This document shows positions 61,431 to 64,000 of a DNA stretch of 64,000 nucleotides, piece by piece. The notes below the pieces were generated by a model. The model worked only from the letters and a program-made list of their open reading frames with translations. It did no database searches and was not told where the DNA came from. The DNA is from Marinobacter salinisoli (lineage in GTDB: Bacteria; Pseudomonadota; Gammaproteobacteria; Pseudomonadales; Oleiphilaceae): the NCBI RefSeq assembly GCF_017301335.1, contig NZ_CP071247.1:744001-808000 (forward strand). Direction: 5' to 3'. The translations under genes and the position numbers were made by a program. Each line of letters begins with the position of its first letter. Within the stretch, counting starts at the first letter, position 1.

Positions 61431-63266
61431 ATGACTGCACCTGCCTTCACTATGGACATCAAATCCCTGTTACAGGCTTACCGTCTTGGTGAGCTGACCC
61501 CTCGCGCGGTGATTGGCGAGTTGCTGCAACGGGCGGCGAGTCACTCGGATCACAATATCTGGATCCATCTGGCCTCAGCGAACGAGCTGGAACCGTACCT
61601 CGCCCGACTGCAAAGCAGTTCGCCAGAGGAACTTCCGCTGTACGGCATTCCTTTCGCCGTCAAAGACAACATTGACGTCGCCGGCATGCCCACCACCGCT
61701 GGCTGCGATGCGTTCCGATATCGGCCGGACGAGCACGCTGCCGTGGTAGCGCAACTGATCGATGCCGGCGCTGTTCCAGTCGGAAAAACCAATCTTGATC
61801 AGTTCGCGACCGGGCTGGTAGGTACTCGCTCACCCTGGGGTGCCTGTCGGAACAGCGTAAACCCGGAATACATCTCCGGTGGCTCGTCCGCGGGTTCGGC
61901 CGTCGCCGTGGCAAAGGGACTGGTTAGTTTTGCCCTCGGCACCGATACCGCGGGCTCCGGCCGGGTGCCCGCGGCGTTCAATAACCTGATCGGGCTCAAA
62001 CCCACCCTGGGGCGCCTGAGTGTGCGCGGGATGGTACCGGCCTGTCAGTCACTGGACTGTGTGTCCATCTTTGCCCGCGACGCCGAGCAAGCCGCGTCCA
62101 TTCTGGCTCAGTGCGATGGCACCGATGCAAGTGACCCCTGGCAACGCACCCCAGCCACTGGAACCCGGCCCCTGCCGGCGCGTTTCCGCGTCGGCGTGCC
62201 GCGACAATCGCAACTGGATTTTGATGGCGACCAGGCCGCGGCCAGACTCTTTGGCGAGGCCATCAGGCACCTCGAGCGGATGGGCGCCAGCGTGGTTGAG
62301 ATCGACTTCGCGCCGTTCCTGGACACAGCCCGGCTGCTTTACGAGGGGCCCTGGGTGGCGGAACGTTATCTGGCGACCGAACCCCTTATTACCCAGCAGC
62401 CAGATGCCTTGCTTCCGGTAACTCGGTCGATCATCGCCAAGGGCCGCGAGGGCTCGGCGGCTGACGCATTCCGGGCTCAGTACCAACTCAAGACCCTGAA
62501 ACATCAAGCGGACCGGAACTGGCTTCAGGTCGATCTGATATTGACCCCCACCACCCCAACCATCTACACCATTGATCAGGTTCAGACAGACCCAGTCGCC
62601 CTGAACAGCAAGCTCGGGACCTACACCAACTTTATGAACCTGCTCGATTATGCGGCCGTCGCCGTGCCCGCCGGGCATCTCGACAACGGCTTGCCCTGGG
62701 GCGTCACGCTGTTCGCCCCGGCCTTTCAGGACGAGGCACTGCTGGCGCTGGCCGGACACCTGCACACGCTGACGAGCAGTACCGTCGGTGCACTGCAGGA
62801 TCCCGTGTCGGGCAAAAGCTGGGACGAAACCCGGGGCACCATCGATGTGCTGGTGTGCGGCGCCCACCTGTCTGGACTGCCCTTAAACCACCAGCTCACT
62901 TCGCGCGGTGCAGTGCTGATCGCAGATACCCATACCGCGCAGGCTTACCGGATGTATGCGCTCGCCGGCGGGCCGCCTTTCCGCCCCGGGTTGATCCGTG
63001 ATACCGACACCGGCATTGCTTTACCGGTGGAAGTCTGGCGCATGCCTGCTGAACAGTTCGGCAGCTTCGTGGCCGGTATTCCGGCCCCGCTGGGCATTGG
63101 CCAGGTGGAACTGGAGAATGGCGACTGGGTGTGCGGGTTTATCTGTGAGCCTATTGGGCTGGAGGGGGCGAAAGAGATTACCCAGTCGGGAGGCTGGCGG
63201 GGGTATTTGAAAGGTCAGGAGGAGCTAACTAACCCAGAGGCTCCTGAAGACTCACCTTTGCGGTAA
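61431..63266 (+). CDS. atzF: Allophanate hydrolase
   Basis: 611 residues. The amidase-signature catalytic triad is present: lysine in FAVKDNIDVAG (about 82), cis-serine in SGGSSAGSAVAVA and nucleophile serine in GTDTAGSGRVPA. The C-terminal domain (after about 465) is the extra domain of AtzF/DUR1 enzymes. It converts allophanate to two ammonia and two CO2, the last step after guanidine carboxylase and carboxyguanidine deiminase. It starts 8 bases after the ATPase gene. Confidence 0.94.
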   Translation: MTAPAFTMDIKSLLQAYRLGELTPRAVIGELLQRAASHSDHNIWIHLASANELEPYLARLQSSSPEELPLYGIPFAVKDNIDVAGMPTTAGCDAFRYRPDEHAAVVAQLIDAGAVPVGKTNLDQFATGLVGTRSPWGACRNSVNPEYISGGSSAGSAVAVAKGLVSFALGTDTAGSGRVPAAFNNLIGLKPTLGRLSVRGMVPACQSLDCVSIFARDAEQAASILAQCDGTDASDPWQRTPATGTRPLPARFRVGVPRQSQLDFDGDQAAARLFGEAIRHLERMGASVVEIDFAPFLDTARLLYEGPWVAERYLATEPLITQQPDALLPVTRSIIAKGREGSAADAFRAQYQLKTLKHQADRNWLQVDLILTPTTPTIYTIDQVQTDPVALNSKLGTYTNFMNLLDYAAVAVPAGHLDNGLPWGVTLFAPAFQDEALLALAGHLHTLTSSTVGALQDPVSGKSWDETRGTIDVLVCGAHLSGLPLNHQLTSRGAVLIADTHTAQAYRMYALAGGPPFRPGLIRDTDTGIALPVEVWRMPAEQFGSFVAGIPAPLGIGQVELENGDWVCGFICEPIGLEGAKEITQSGGWRGYLKGQEELTNPEAPEDSPLR

Positions 63267-63296
63267 GCCTTCATGGACAAATACACATTGCTGCTT

Positions 63297-64000
63297 TCAG
63301 TCAGAATAATTTACTCCCAATATTCTTTCGGATTCCTCAGCACTGAGCAGGCGATTGTTAAGAACAAATCTTGGAAATGTTAAATCCGAAAGTCCGAACA
63401 GTAGCATCAACTCTGCCCTCCCGAGAGGTCTACCAGAGATATCCGATTGGTCGCAACTTGCCGTCAAGTCGCAAAATTCTATTTGATGATCGCCTTTATC
63501 CGGGAAAATATACCAGTCAAATTGGCCTCGTTTTTTGACAAGATCAGATAGTTGCGACCAATCATCAAAGCCTTCAGGCAAAATGGCAGCAACTTGGCCC
63601 AGGCCATTTGATTCCTGCTGGACTTTGAGACCTCGGTAGCGCTTCCAATCCAAGCTAACCGTTCCCTTAATCTGCTTAACAGAACTAACGTATCGATTGA
63701 GCTGACTCAGACTGACTCGCTGGCCACCAAAGTAATATGCCGGCACGGCTTGCGGGTCGTAAGCATTCACAAACTCCCAGTTTAAAGCTGCGTTACTTCC
63801 CTTCGTTGCCTGATCACAGCTGGGCGATGATCGTTCAATAACTGCGAAAATAACTTCCGGGCCGGCAATGACTTTACAATCTAGAATTTCTGCAACTCGA
63901 CGCTCGCTCCGTTCACCAAGTATCGGCGCCCAAAACAGGAATACATTGTATTGACTCAGACGCTCTTTCTGACTGAGTGTCCGGATACAATATGGGCAAA
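63297..64000 (-). CDS. Partial thioredoxin-fold protein with CPYC motif
   Basis: The 5' end lies beyond the window; 233 residues are visible. CPYC opens the visible part and is followed by QKERLSQYNVFLFWAPIL, then CDQATKGSNAAL and a VPAYYFGGQRVSLSQL block. This layout resembles the DsbC/DsbG C-terminal domain (CxxC, then cis-Pro with substrate loop). A second region (DWYIFPDKGDHQIEFCD ... LTFPRFVLNN) looks like another thioredoxin-like domain without a CxxC. An internal GTG at 63770 is not the true start because the frame stays open with sensible sequence to the edge. Confidence 0.7.
   Translation of the reverse strand, partial: CPYCIRTLSQKERLSQYNVFLFWAPILGERSERRVAEILDCKVIAGPEVIFAVIERSSPSCDQATKGSNAALNWEFVNAYDPQAVPAYYFGGQRVSLSQLNRYVSSVKQIKGTVSLDWKRYRGLKVQQESNGLGQVAAILPEGFDDWSQLSDLVKKRGQFDWYIFPDKGDHQIEFCDLTASCDQSDISGRPLGRAELMLLFGLSDLTFPRFVLNNRLLSAEESERILGVNYSD

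Overview
The window looks like chromosome of a marine gammaproteobacterium, most likely Marinobacter or a close relative. This is inferred from the betIBA set, a NhaB-type antiporter, DUF2897 and DUF3012 small proteins, two 7TM-DISM cyclic-di-GMP proteins, and a large nitrogen-scavenging gene set. No rRNA or tRNA was recognised, and no insertion sequence or CRISPR array was seen.

Left arm (1-17,050): the choline-to-glycine-betaine operon betI-betB-betA on the minus strand with a perfect BetI-type palindrome; an outer-membrane beta-barrel; a HerA-like ATPase; two small genes (DUF2897, and a DUF3012 lipoprotein); a cysteine synthase-like PLP enzyme; two membrane GGDEF/EAL proteins flanking what looks like a short, degenerate lipoxygenase remnant; and a formamidase/FmdB pair.

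Middle (about 17,455-37,735): a promoterless-looking array of about 35 integron gene cassettes, all on the plus strand. Almost every gene is followed by an attC site (RYYYAAC ... GTTRRRY with internal inverted repeats). No integrase gene is in the window, so this is a CALIN-type array (cluster of attC sites lacking an integrase) or the far part of one. A LexA-like box and an isolated GTTATGT core just left of the first cassette may be the remains of a deleted intI/attI end. attC sites at the right end are truncated or mutated, and the last cassette is cut and joined to the 3' end of a chromosomal hydrolase gene. Most cassette genes are unknown; recognisable ones include DUF2750, DUF1643, DUF6714 and two DUF1254 proteins, Imm26 and Rap1a/Tai immunity-type proteins, HEPN-like proteins, zinc ribbons, small membrane proteins, and a two-gene cassette with an HEXXH metallopeptidase.

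Right arm (37,716-64,000): a urea/short-chain-amide ABC transporter operon urtABCDE on the minus strand, divergent from an NCS1-permease/histidine-kinase/receiver fusion and a LuxR-type response regulator. A TACGTCA-TT-TGACGTA palindrome occurs between urtA and the kinase and again upstream of formamidase, on the other side of the cassette array, which suggests one regulon. Then come a DUF3047 protein, a periplasmic binding protein and nhaB. The last part is a guanidine-assimilation locus in two transcription units. Each unit begins with an NtrC-like site, a sigma-54-like promoter and a guanidine-I (ykkC) riboswitch at matched spacing. Unit 1 encodes the two carboxyguanidine deiminase subunits, guanidine carboxylase and an ABC binding protein. 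Unit 2 encodes the ABC permease, ATPase and allophanate hydrolase. Together these would import guanidine and convert it to ammonia and CO2. A DMT transporter lies between the units, and a partial thioredoxin-fold gene runs off the right edge.
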